From: Desulfuromonadales bacterium C00003107
GTDB taxonomy: Bacteria; Desulfobacterota; Desulfuromonadia; Desulfuromonadales; Syntrophotaleaceae
NCBI GenBank assembly: GCA_001751225.1
Contig: MAXT01000401.1
Coordinates: forward strand, 1 to 7,696
Direction: 5' to 3'
Length of the DNA stretch: 7,696 bases
In this document: in pieces, positions 1-5,818 of the stretch
Numbering within the stretch: the stretch's first letter is position 1
Layout of the letters: the number at the start of each line of letters is the position of its first letter
The notes under the pieces: generated by a model
Databases searched by the model: none
What the model was told of the DNA's origin: nothing
Seen by the model: the letters and a program-made list of their open reading frames with translations, nothing else
Made by a program: the position numbers and the translations under genes

Positions 1-26
1 TGTTGAGTGCCAGGACATCGATAACA
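1..26 (+). repeat. Left terminal inverted repeat of the IS
   Basis: This pairs with the reverse complement of 1328-1353. The first 12 bases (TGTTGAGTGCCA) are identical in the two ends, and mismatches fall at bases 13, 14 and 20. It includes the outer copy (7-26) of the 20-bp repeat GTGCCANNACATCGATAACA. Eight bases of the tip (2-9) recur inverted at 52-59. Confidence 0.85.
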
Positions 27-33
27 GTTTTTT

Positions 34-53
34 GTGCCACGACATCGCTGACA
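34..53 (+). repeat. Inner left copy of the IS end repeat
   Basis: GTGCCACGACATCGCTGACA repeats the motif at 7-26 exactly 27 bp further in. The same two-copy arrangement with the same 27-bp period is found at the right end, so these are likely transposase recognition sites. The role is inferred; the repeat itself is read directly. Confidence 0.7.
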
Positions 54-63
54 CTCAACGGAT

Positions 64-1233
64 TTATCGCAGTTTGTAATCAAATTCCTCGACCTGGGTT
101 TTGTCCAGGAAGAGTTTCAATTTCTGCTCTTTGACATCGATAGTAGCCACCACGTATTCGAGCATCGTCTCTGGTGGGACCGGGAAGCGTTCACCAAAGA
201 CGTCCAGTTTCAGGTCACTGCGAATGAGGCGCACAACGTGATATTTCCCGATCTCTGGCTTTTCCAGTGGATGTTTGGGCGCTTTCTCTTGCGCTGGAAA
301 CCGCAGTATGACATTGGATGCTACAAGGGCCTTCAGCGGTGTAGCGCCTTTGAGTTTGCTGTAGCGATACCTGCTATTATGGCGCTGTTCGAATGCTAGA
401 GATCCGGTTGTCAGGTCTTCAACGGAGCCCATGATCACTTTGCCGAGAAACTTCTGCTGATAGCGCTCGTTGAAATTTTCAATCAATCCGTTTCTCCAGG
501 GCTCGGCCATGGGTATAAACCACGGCTCAACACCGTTGTGCAGGCAGAGTCTGATCAGTGGCCCCATTCCACGGGGATGTCTCCGGCTGCCGAAGAAAGA
601 CATGGCATTGTCAATCTGGACGCGATCGGGGATGCCGATCCTTTTCCATGCGGCCCAGAACCCGTCAAGGACGCTCTGCGCTGCCATTGAGAGCGATGGT
701 TGCAGGCCACATCGGACCGTTGCGGCATCAACGATATTCAGGCTGTAGAAACGAATCGGTCCTTTCAGATAACACGGGCCGACAAAATCTGCTTGATGGG
801 TCTGATTCGGCAACAAGGACGGAAGAGCGGGATAGGCTGTTCCTTTGGGCTCATAGCGACCAGTTCTTCGATGCGTCAGGTCATTTCTAGCGAGAATCCG
901 GTTGATTGTCCGGATCGATGGCAACGGCTCGACTCCCAGGTCTTCCATCTCCCACAAAATCGCCTGGGCACCGCAGAACAGATTCTGGTTATAAAGATTG
1001 AGACGAATCATCTTAACGATCTCCTCGATCTCAGAAGGGGTGCGATTCGAACTCGCAAGAGGACGGCGTGAACGATCCTCAAACCATGAGGGATCTCCTT
1101 CGTCAAACCTCTTGACCCACTTGTAAAGCCAAAACCTGGATTTACCGAGCGATGTGCAGATTGATCCAGGACTTTCGCCGGCCTTGAAACGCTGGACAGC
1201 AAGTATCCGGAGTCGCTTGATTCCCTCTTCCAT
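64..1233 (-). CDS. IS481-like DDE transposase
   Basis: This 389-residue transposase cuts and joins the IS ends. The N-terminal region (about 1-60) is helix-turn-helix-like (AVQRFKAGESPGSICTSLGK, followed by WLYKWVKRFDEG), as in IS481/IS3-type DNA-binding domains. A second helical linker runs to about residue 125. The integrase core (rve-like) spans about 140-305, with candidate catalytic residues D149 (HQADF), D208 (VQIDNA) and E252 (GLIENFNERY). The C-terminus resembles the beta-rich Mu-type tail. I chose the ATG at 1233 rather than the one at 1263 because GGAGGT at 1238-1243 lies directly upstream at good spacing; the longer form would add ten residues with no visible ribosome site. There are 43 residues between D208 and E252, against about 35 in typical IS481 enzymes, with an extra basic loop (SRRHPRGMG). 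The frame is intact, and it is transcribed in the same direction as the upstream trxB-yifB pair. Confidence 0.88.
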   Translation of the reverse strand: MEEGIKRLRILAVQRFKAGESPGSICTSLGKSRFWLYKWVKRFDEGDPSWFEDRSRRPLASSNRTPSEIEEIVKMIRLNLYNQNLFCGAQAILWEMEDLGVEPLPSIRTINRILARNDLTHRRTGRYEPKGTAYPALPSLLPNQTHQADFVGPCYLKGPIRFYSLNIVDAATVRCGLQPSLSMAAQSVLDGFWAAWKRIGIPDRVQIDNAMSFFGSRRHPRGMGPLIRLCLHNGVEPWFIPMAEPWRNGLIENFNERYQQKFLGKVIMGSVEDLTTGSLAFEQRHNSRYRYSKLKGATPLKALVASNVILRFPAQEKAPKHPLEKPEIGKYHVVRLIRSDLKLDVFGERFPVPPETMLEYVVATIDVKEQKLKLFLDKTQVEEFDYKLR

Positions 1234-1237
1234 GAAC

Positions 1238-1243
1238 ACCTCC
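1238..1243 (-). promoter_or_regulatory. Ribosome binding site deciding the transposase start
   Basis: On the minus strand this reads GGAGGT, four bases before the ATG at 1231-1233. The alternative upstream ATG at 1263 has no comparable site, so the shorter protein is preferred. Confidence 0.7.
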
Positions 1244-1300
1244 GAAATGAATTTGGTGTTCACAGAATGGCGTAGTGGCTATTCGATTGTCAGAGAACTT

Positions 1301-1320
1301 TGTTATCGATGTGCTGGCAC
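1301..1320 (-). repeat. Inner right copy of the IS end repeat
   Basis: On the minus strand it reads GTGCCAGCACATCGATAACA. It lies 27 bp inside the outer right copy (1328-1347), mirroring the left end. Confidence 0.7.
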
Positions 1321-1327
1321 ATTTTTT

Positions 1328-1353
1328 TGTTATTGATGTGGTGGCACTCAACA
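1328..1353 (-). repeat. Right terminal inverted repeat of the IS
   Basis: This is the reverse complement of 1-26 with three mismatches and contains the outer right 20-bp repeat (1328-1347). It ends in ACA, as expected for this group. Flanking chromosomal sequence begins at 1354. Confidence 0.85.
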
Positions 1354-1391
1354 GATAAGGTCTAAATGGTGTGCTGCGCTGGGAAGGGGAC

Positions 1392-2921
1392 TTAAGAGGA
1401 CTTCCGATCCAATGACCGGTACTGAATGGCTTCGGCCAGATGCCCTTGGAGAATTTGCTCCTCGCCGGCGAGATCGGCGATGGTGCGGGCCACCTTGAGG
1501 ATGCGGGTGTAAGTTCGAGCGGAAAAACCGAGCCGGTCGGTGACCTTTTCCATCAACTTCTGGCCTGCTTCGTCGAGAGAACAGAAGCGGCGTAGCTGAT
1601 GAGGGGTCATGGCTGCATTGCATACCGTGGAACTGCTGACAAAGCGTTGCTGTTGTCTTAGGCGGGCTTCTTTTACCCGATCGCGAATAGTGGCGCTGTT
1701 CTCAGCTTCGCCGGTCGCCGAAAGTTCTTTATGGCTGATGCGCGGCACTTCGATGTGCAGGTCGATGCGATCAAGCAGCGGACCGGACAGGCGGTTGCGG
1801 TAGCGGCGGGTCATCGGAGGCGTGCAGGTGCATTCGTGCAAGGCATCACCCAGGTAGCCACAGGGGCAGGGGTTCATGGCGGCCACCAGCATAAAATCGG
1901 AAGGATAGGTAAGGGTCGAAGCCGCTCGGCTGATGGTGACCGCGCCGTCCTCTAGGGGCTGGCGCAACATTTCCAGTACATTCTTCTTGAATTCGGGCAA
2001 CTCATCGAGGAACAGCACACCGTTGTGCGCTAAGGAGACTTCGCCCGGTTTGGGTACCGAGCCACCGCCGATCAGGCCGGCGTCGGATATGCTGTGATGA
2101 GGGCTGCGAAAGGGTCGGCTGCGGACCAGGGCGTCCTGTCGGGGCAGCAGACCGACGATGGAATGAATCTTGGTGGTGACCAGTGCTTCTTCAAAGCAGA
2201 GGGCGGGCAAAATGGTCGACAGTCGCCGGGCGAGCATGGTTTTACCACTGCCGGGAGGGCCGACCATCATCAGATTGTGACCGCCACTGGCCGCAACCTC
2301 GAGGGCTCGCTTGACATGCTCCTGGCCGCGGACTTCGGCGAAATCCACTTCATGTCGGGATGATTGGCTGAACAACTCTTCCCTGTCCATGGGACAGGGC
2401 TCCAGGGTTCCCACGCCGTTGAGAAAGTCGACCAGTTGTCCGAGGTCGGAGACGCCATAGACCGGCAGGTCGCCGGCGATGGCTCCCTCGCGGGCGTTAT
2501 CCACAGGTAAGATCAGGGCCGTGGCGCCCCATTGGCGAGCTGCTACGGCCACTGGCAGGGTGCCGCGCACCGGCTTGATCAGGCCGTCGAGGCTCAGTTC
2601 GCCCATAAAGGCGTAAGTGCGGGGTTGATGGTTTTTGATCACCCCGGTAGCGGCAAGAATACCGATGGCCATGGGTAAATCAAAAGCGGCACCATCCTTT
2701 TTGATGTCAGCTGGTGCCAGATTGATGGTAATGCGCCGCACCGGAAAGTCGTAGCCCGAGTTCTTGATGGCCGACTTGACCCGGTCTTTGCTTTCCTTGA
2801 CTGCTCCTTCGGCGAGGCCGACGGTGGCGAACTGGGGCAGCCCCTGGGCGATATCGACTTCAACCTCTACCGGATAGGCGTCGATGCCGATCAGTGCTCC
2901 GGACAATACTTTGGCCAGCAT
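1392..2921 (-). CDS. yifB: YifB/ComM family Mg-chelatase-like AAA+ ATPase
   Basis: This 509-residue protein is full length for the YifB/ComM family. ComM is known as a hexameric helicase that promotes branch migration during natural transformation; in most other bacteria the role is less clear. Residues 1-170 form the ChlI/Lon-S5-like N-terminal domain (LSGALIGIDAYPVEVEVDIA at the start, and FMGELSLDG at 105-113). The Mg-chelatase ATPase core follows: Walker A GPPGSGKT at 221-228, FRSPHHSISDAGLIGGG at 271-287, and Walker B VLFLDE at 302-307. A cysteine cluster (CPCG at 352-355, CTC at 364-366) typical of the family may bind metal, and RIDLHIEVP at 385-393 is followed by the C-terminal helical domain (about 435-505; FSARTYTRILKVARTIADLA). 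AGGAGA at 2926-2931 precedes the ATG. It lies 47 nt after trxB on the same strand, so co-transcription is likely. No intrinsic terminator is visible before the IS. Confidence 0.95.
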   Translation of the reverse strand: MLAKVLSGALIGIDAYPVEVEVDIAQGLPQFATVGLAEGAVKESKDRVKSAIKNSGYDFPVRRITINLAPADIKKDGAAFDLPMAIGILAATGVIKNHQPRTYAFMGELSLDGLIKPVRGTLPVAVAARQWGATALILPVDNAREGAIAGDLPVYGVSDLGQLVDFLNGVGTLEPCPMDREELFSQSSRHEVDFAEVRGQEHVKRALEVAASGGHNLMMVGPPGSGKTMLARRLSTILPALCFEEALVTTKIHSIVGLLPRQDALVRSRPFRSPHHSISDAGLIGGGSVPKPGEVSLAHNGVLFLDELPEFKKNVLEMLRQPLEDGAVTISRAASTLTYPSDFMLVAAMNPCPCGYLGDALHECTCTPPMTRRYRNRLSGPLLDRIDLHIEVPRISHKELSATGEAENSATIRDRVKEARLRQQQRFVSSSTVCNAAMTPHQLRRFCSLDEAGQKLMEKVTDRLGFSARTYTRILKVARTIADLAGEEQILQGHLAEAIQYRSLDRKSS

Positions 2922-2968
2922 GGTTTCTCCTGATGCGGCGGAGTTGTCCTGTTAACTGCCCCCGCCAG

Positions 2969-3895
2969 CTACATTCCGTCGAGATACTTTTCAGTGGCGA
3001 TAGCGGCCACAGCGCCGTCGCCGACCGCAGTGGCGATTTGTTTGAGGATTTTGCTGCGGACATCACCGGCAGCAAAGACGCCGGGCATAGAGGTACGGCA
3101 TTCCGTATCCGTGACGATGTAACCCTCGTCGTTGAGCTGCAATACTTCTGCTAGGAAACGGGCTTTGGGAATGACACCAATGGCGAAGAAAACGCCTTCT
3201 ACTGCCAGGGAGCTTTTTTCACCAGTCAGCTTGTTGGCCAGCCGTAGTTCGTTGACTCCGCGCTGGTCGGCCAGAACTTCTTCCGGGACCGTATCCCAGA
3301 GCACCTCGATTTTATCGTTGGCCAGCACGCGCTCTTGCAGGGTTTTAGTAGCTCGCAACTGGTCGCGGCGGTGGATCAGGTAGACCTTGCTGGCAAAGCG
3401 GGTCAGAAAAAGGGCCTCTTCGGCGGCCGTGTCGCCACCACCAATCACCGCTATCGGTACCTCGCGAAAGAAAGCGCCATCGCAGGTGGCACAATAAGAG
3501 ACGCCTCGGCCGGTGAGTTTCTCCTCGCCGGGGATGCCAAGCTTGCGAGGCTCGGCGCCGGTGGTGATGATGACCGCCTTGGCGCGCAGTTCCTTGCCGT
3601 CGACTGTCACCAGCTTATGCTCGCCGGCATCGACTAGTTTCTGCGCTTCACCGGTGCTGATCTGAAGACCGAATTCCTGACAGTGCTCATGAAACCTTCC
3701 TACCAGATCCGGTCCGTCGATGCCGCCGGGAAAGCCGGGGTAGTTTTCTACCTTGGTGGTGGTCATGACTTGGCCGCCTACCATCATTTGTTCCACTAGC
3801 AGGGTGTTCAGTTTGGCGCGGGAAGTATAGAGACCGGCGGTCAGACCGGCCGGGCCGCCGCCGATGATGATCACGTCGTAAAGTTGATCGTCCAT
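2969..3895 (-). CDS. trxB: Thioredoxin-disulfide reductase
   Basis: This 308-residue cytoplasmic flavoenzyme normally passes electrons from NADPH through FAD and a redox-active disulfide to thioredoxin. FAD-binding Rossmann motif GGGPAG is at 12-17. The catalytic CATC (C135, C138) sits in GVSYCATCDGAFF. The second nucleotide-binding motif GGGDTAAEE is at 152-160, with HRR at 175-177, the pattern associated with the NADPH 2'-phosphate. The C-terminal FAD motif GVFAAGDVR is at 272-280. Length and domain order are those of low-molecular-weight bacterial TrxB. The start is supported by AAAGGAG at 3903-3909, seven bases before the ATG, and by a good promoter further upstream (3933-3961). yifB follows after 47 nt. 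Some anaerobes have ferredoxin- or NADH-linked relatives, but the HRR motif favours NADPH. No thioredoxin gene is nearby. Confidence 0.96.
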   Translation of the reverse strand: MDDQLYDVIIIGGGPAGLTAGLYTSRAKLNTLLVEQMMVGGQVMTTTKVENYPGFPGGIDGPDLVGRFHEHCQEFGLQISTGEAQKLVDAGEHKLVTVDGKELRAKAVIITTGAEPRKLGIPGEEKLTGRGVSYCATCDGAFFREVPIAVIGGGDTAAEEALFLTRFASKVYLIHRRDQLRATKTLQERVLANDKIEVLWDTVPEEVLADQRGVNELRLANKLTGEKSSLAVEGVFFAIGVIPKARFLAEVLQLNDEGYIVTDTECRTSMPGVFAAGDVRSKILKQIATAVGDGAVAAIATEKYLDGM

Positions 3896-3932
3896 GAAGA
3901 AACTCCTTTGTCGTCCTCGCTAAGCGGGATGT

Positions 3933-3961
3933 GTTATAGCACAAATATTATTAGTTGTGAA
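3933..3961 (-). promoter_or_regulatory. Candidate sigma-70 promoter for trxB-yifB
   Basis: On the minus strand the -35 TTCACA (3956-3961) and the -10 TATAAC (3933-3938) are separated by 17 bp. TGC directly before the -10 makes an extended -10. Each hexamer has one mismatch from consensus. The predicted start lies about 30 nt before the trxB ATG. The spacer contains a short inverted repeat, CACAA (3940-3944) / TTGTG (3955-3959), which could be an operator or chance. Confidence 0.6.
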
Positions 3962-4002
3962 TAATGAAATTGGGTGTAGTTTTAGGTGGAGAGGTCTCCC
4001 TC

Positions 4003-4031
4003 TTGCTTGGGGCTGCCGATTGTCCTATGAT
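4003..4031 (+). promoter_or_regulatory. Candidate sigma-70 promoter for the small membrane protein gene
   Basis: TTGCTT (4003-4008) and TATGAT (4026-4031) are separated by 17 bp, facing the ATG at 4083. The 187-nt gap between trxB and this gene therefore holds one plausible promoter in each direction. The match is moderate and was made by eye. Confidence 0.45.
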
Positions 4032-4082
4032 GAGCGCGCTCTTTTACCATATCAATAGCCAATCGGACAACAGGGTTGTCGA

Positions 4083-4436
4083 ATGACTAAAAAATCTCGT
4101 AAAACACCGGTGAAATCGTCCATGAGACGCCGTCTGGGTGGTTTCTTGTTGTGGGTCGTGCTTTTCGCGCTGCTGCTGGTTGTTGCCGACCAAACTGTGC
4201 TACGCCTAAGCCCTAAAGGACCGTTGCTGGGCGAGCTGCAGGATTGTTATCGGGACCTGCGCAGCCGCCTGCTTATCCGCTCCAAGCCGGATGCCATTGA
4301 AGAGCTTCTAGAGCAGCCGGAAGCTCTCTCCCAAAGTTATTTCTATGCTGACCGCCAAGGCGAGTTGCATTTCGTCGACAGCTTGCAACAGGTACCAGCC
4401 CGTTACCGCAACGAAGCACAGATTCTGGCCGAATAG
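4083..4436 (+). CDS. Small one-helix membrane protein, function unknown
   Basis: I do not recognise this 117-residue protein as a named family. Residues 1-17 are very basic (lysine and arginine rich) and are followed by one hydrophobic segment at about 18-37 (GGFLLWVVLFALLLVVAD). The predicted topology is a cytoplasmic N-terminus with the remainder on the far side of the membrane. The tail at 86-112 (YFYADRQGELHFVDSLQQVP, then ARYRNEA) resembles the DUF4124-type pattern in which an aromatic-rich strand with a D-x-x-G-x-x-H-F-x-D turn is followed by VPxRYR; such tails are common on short envelope proteins of Proteobacteria. The middle (45-80) is charged and probably helical. The ribosome site before the ATG is weak. 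A second ATG at 4122 would give a version 13 residues shorter that keeps the helix. It is monocistronic, between divergent trxB and a convergent nitrilase gene. Confidence 0.75.
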   Translation: MTKKSRKTPVKSSMRRRLGGFLLWVVLFALLLVVADQTVLRLSPKGPLLGELQDCYRDLRSRLLIRSKPDAIEELLEQPEALSQSYFYADRQGELHFVDSLQQVPARYRNEAQILAE

Positions 4437-4502
4437 CTGGCCATTCTCTATTGTTTTACCCGTTCCGAGTCGATTCGCAGCAAGCCCTTTGGCGCTCTGC
4501 CA

Positions 4503-5294
4503 TTAGCGAAGGATGCCGTAGATCTCCGGGCGCCGATCGTGCCATGCTGGTATTTCCTTGCGATAAGCGGCCATATCGGTAAAGTCGAGTAGTGCTGATG
4601 GCTCGGCCATGCCCTCCCCTCCCTCTGCCAGAAATTCTCCCCTTGGCGAAACGATCAGACTCATCCCGAAGAAATGCAGATTGCCCAATTGACCGCAGTT
4701 GTTGGCGGCGACGAGGAAATACTGGTTTTCAATCGCCCGGGCACGAATCAGGGTGCGCCAGTGTTGCTGACGAGGGCTCGGCCATTGGGCGGGCAGACAG
4801 ACCAGTTCTGCCCCATCCAGGGCAAGTTTGCGAAACATTTCGGGAAAGCGCAGGTCGTAACAAATAGCTATTCCGAGACGGCCAACAGACGTTTTTACTA
4901 CCAGGGTTTTGTCGCCCGAGGCCAAGTAGCGGTCTTCTTTCATCGGCGAGAAGAGGTGTAGTTTGCGATAGCGGCCGATTTCTTGTCCCCGGTCGTGAAC
5001 GAAGGCCGTGTTGTAAAGAGAATCCTGATCCCTTTCCGGTAGACTGCCTACGATTACCAAATCAAGACGCGCCGATAATTCGACTAGTTCAGCAGCGACC
5101 CGTGGAGTTTCATCGGCTAGCTCGGCCATGTGTTTGTAATCGTAGCCGCTACTCCACATTTCGGGCAGTACGGCCAAGCGTGCTCCCTGGTCATGGGCTC
5201 GCTGCAAGGCGATGCGAGCCTGTTGTAGGTTGGCATCGACATCCCCGGCAACGATTGGAAACTGAATGGCAGAAGCGCAAATGCTGGCGTTCAT
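4503..5294 (-). CDS. Carbon-nitrogen hydrolase (nitrilase superfamily, omega-amidase-like)
   Basis: This 263-residue cytoplasmic enzyme of the nitrilase superfamily hydrolyses a C-N amide bond through a Glu-Lys-Cys triad. The triad is visible: E45 in LAVLPEMW, K111 in RYRKLHLF, and C145 in AICYDLRFPEMFR. Other family features are the N-terminal QFPIVAGDVDAN pattern, the LPAQWPSPRQQHWRTLIRAR-type segment at 167-186, and RAIENQYFLVAANNCG at 186-201. The length suits the small omega-amidase/YafV-like branch, which acts on 2-oxoglutaramate and related omega-monoamides. An N-carbamoyl-type or other substrate cannot be excluded, so I give no gene symbol. The start is the ATG at 5294, with an AAAAAGG stretch at 5301-5307 on the minus strand as a modest ribosome site. 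It is monocistronic and divergent from the antiporter operon. The 66-nt convergent gap to the upstream gene holds no clear terminator. Confidence 0.92.
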   Translation of the reverse strand: MNASICASAIQFPIVAGDVDANLQQARIALQRAHDQGARLAVLPEMWSSGYDYKHMAELADETPRVAAELVELSARLDLVIVGSLPERDQDSLYNTAFVHDRGQEIGRYRKLHLFSPMKEDRYLASGDKTLVVKTSVGRLGIAICYDLRFPEMFRKLALDGAELVCLPAQWPSPRQQHWRTLIRARAIENQYFLVAANNCGQLGNLHFFGMSLIVSPRGEFLAEGGEGMAEPSALLDFTDMAAYRKEIPAWHDRRPEIYGILR

Positions 5295-5484
5295 GGAAAA
5301 CCTTTTTTATTGGGGTAGACTAAAAACTGATCACTATTTTTTCGGCACCAGCTTGAAAAGGCAAACTTCAGGGCCCGGAAAAATCAGGTTGCTGAGAATG
5401 CTACTGGAGATCGACCCCGTCTTCAAAGGGCAAGCCCACTCTGTAACGACGTGCTCCCGGTGCGGCCATGAATAGCGAAGCTCG

Positions 5485-5513
5485 ATTATAGTCCAGAGCC
5501 CAGGGCAGGGCAA
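5485..5513 (-). promoter_or_regulatory. Candidate sigma-70 promoter for the nitrilase gene
   Basis: On the minus strand TTGCCC (5508-5513) is followed by a 17-bp spacer and a perfect TATAAT (5485-5490). Transcription would begin near 5478, giving a leader of about 180 nt before the nitrilase ATG. A GGGCA-AGC-TGCCC hairpin (5508-5520) overlaps the -35. It is a good match, though distant from the gene it would serve. Confidence 0.45.
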
Positions 5514-5576
5514 GCTGCCCGCCGCCAGGGGGGTGCAACCGGGCGCGCAGACAACTTCGCTGGGCGGATACGATAC

Positions 5577-5605
5577 TTGACCCTCATCTGTAACCGTGCT
5601 AAAAA
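5577..5605 (+). promoter_or_regulatory. Candidate sigma-70 promoter for the antiporter operon
   Basis: TTGACC (5577-5582), a 17-bp spacer and TAAAAA (5600-5605), with TGC just before the -10 as an extended -10 element. The -35 is a 5/6 match and the -10 a 4/6 match. Transcription from here would leave a leader of about 205 nt before mnhE. Confidence 0.4.
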
Positions 5606-5664
5606 TCCAGTGTTGAGGCGGCTTGGCCCTTGGTCAAGGGTGTTTCATTCTTGCTCAAAAGGTC

Positions 5665-5741
5665 TTGCCTAAGGATTTGCTCAGTATTCTTTTGCCTAAG
5701 CATAGGATTCCCTGAAGTCCTGTGCCCTGCCCCTTGCCTAA
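5665..5741 (+). repeat. Three direct TTGCCTAA repeats in the antiporter leader
   Basis: TTGCCTAA occurs at 5665-5672, 5692-5699 and 5734-5741, all in one orientation. The starts are 27 and 42 bp apart. The third copy forms the left arm of a hairpin, CCTAA (5737-5741) with TTAGG (5748-5752) around a six-base loop. GCCCT (5724-5728) can also pair with AGGGC (5753-5757) to enclose that hairpin. The role is unknown: regulator sites or a leader RNA structure are both possible. Confidence 0.45.
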
Positions 5742-5801
5742 TCCCGGTTAGGAGGGCGCCCTTTGTTGTGGACTGCGCCAGCGGTTATTTTGCGGCCAGC
5801 C

Positions 5802-5807
5802 GGAGGA
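5802..5807 (+). promoter_or_regulatory. Ribosome binding site deciding the mnhE start
   Basis: GGAGGA lies 11 bases before the ATG at 5819. The spacing is slightly long, but no other in-frame ATG, GTG or TTG lies closer, and the protein that follows starts like MrpE proteins. Confidence 0.65.
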
Positions 5808-5818
5808 ATATTCTGTTC

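Larger units (their letters stand above)
1..1353 (-). mobile_element. Insertion sequence, IS481-like, apparently complete
   Basis: The element is bounded by 26-bp imperfect terminal inverted repeats. The left is 1-26, beginning TGTTGAGTGCCA, and the right is 1328-1353, ending TGGCACTCAACA. They match at 23 of 26 positions by my alignment. Between them lies a single DDE transposase gene on the minus strand that fills most of the element. TGT...ACA termini, one long transposase ORF and about 1.35 kb total length fit the IS481 group. The right end lies 38 nt beyond the yifB stop codon, so no visible gene is broken. The left end coincides with the first base of the window, so the left flank and any target-site duplication cannot be examined. 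The reading frame is intact, so the element may be active. The exact subgroup cannot be fixed by eye. Confidence 0.85.
5295..5818. other. Divergent intergenic region (524 nt)
   Basis: I see no convincing long gene here. It separates the nitrilase gene (minus) from the antiporter operon (plus) and holds a promoter candidate on each strand (5485-5513 minus; 5577-5605 plus). It also contains a near-palindrome around GGGCCC (5367-5380), a 22-codon ORF on the minus strand (5401-5469), three TTGCCTAA repeats (5665-5741) and a perfect 10-bp palindrome AGGGCGCCCT (5753-5762). An open frame in phase with mnhE extends back to a TTG at 5630. I reject that extension because a good ribosome site and a typical MrpE N-terminus occur at 5819. 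Confidence 0.7.

Noticed and set aside
1008..1351. Several short minus- and plus-strand ORFs within the right half of the IS
   Set aside because: They overlap the transposase frame or the inverted repeat, have no recognisable domain and look like shadows. I see no sign of a two-frame (programmed frameshift) transposase because the main frame is intact from the helix-turn-helix region to the C-terminus.
4016..4066. Inverted repeat CCGATTG (4016-4022) / CAATCGG (4060-4066) around the candidate -10 of the gene at 4083
   Set aside because: The arms are only 7 bp and lie 37 nt apart, so they are easily explained by chance. No regulator gene is nearby.
4437..4502. Possible bidirectional terminator in the 66-nt convergent gap
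   Set aside because: I found no stem of useful length followed by a T-run on either strand; only short palindromes such as TGGCCA are present.
5266..5475. Plus-strand ORF ending in CSRCGHE, resembling a zinc-ribbon end
   Set aside because: It begins inside the nitrilase gene on the opposite strand, has no ribosome site, has only one CxxC-like pair and crosses the nitrilase promoter region. Best explained as chance.
5630..5818. In-frame extension of mnhE to a TTG at 5630 (63 extra residues, hydrophobic and cysteine rich)
   Set aside because: MrpE proteins start at the position encoded from 5819, GGAGGA precedes that ATG, and the extension would use a TTG with no ribosome site in a region with promoter- and leader-like features.
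5613..5818. A known riboswitch (for example a sodium-sensing leader) before mnhE
   Set aside because: I could not match the sequence to any consensus I know with confidence. Recorded only as an unassigned leader with repeats.
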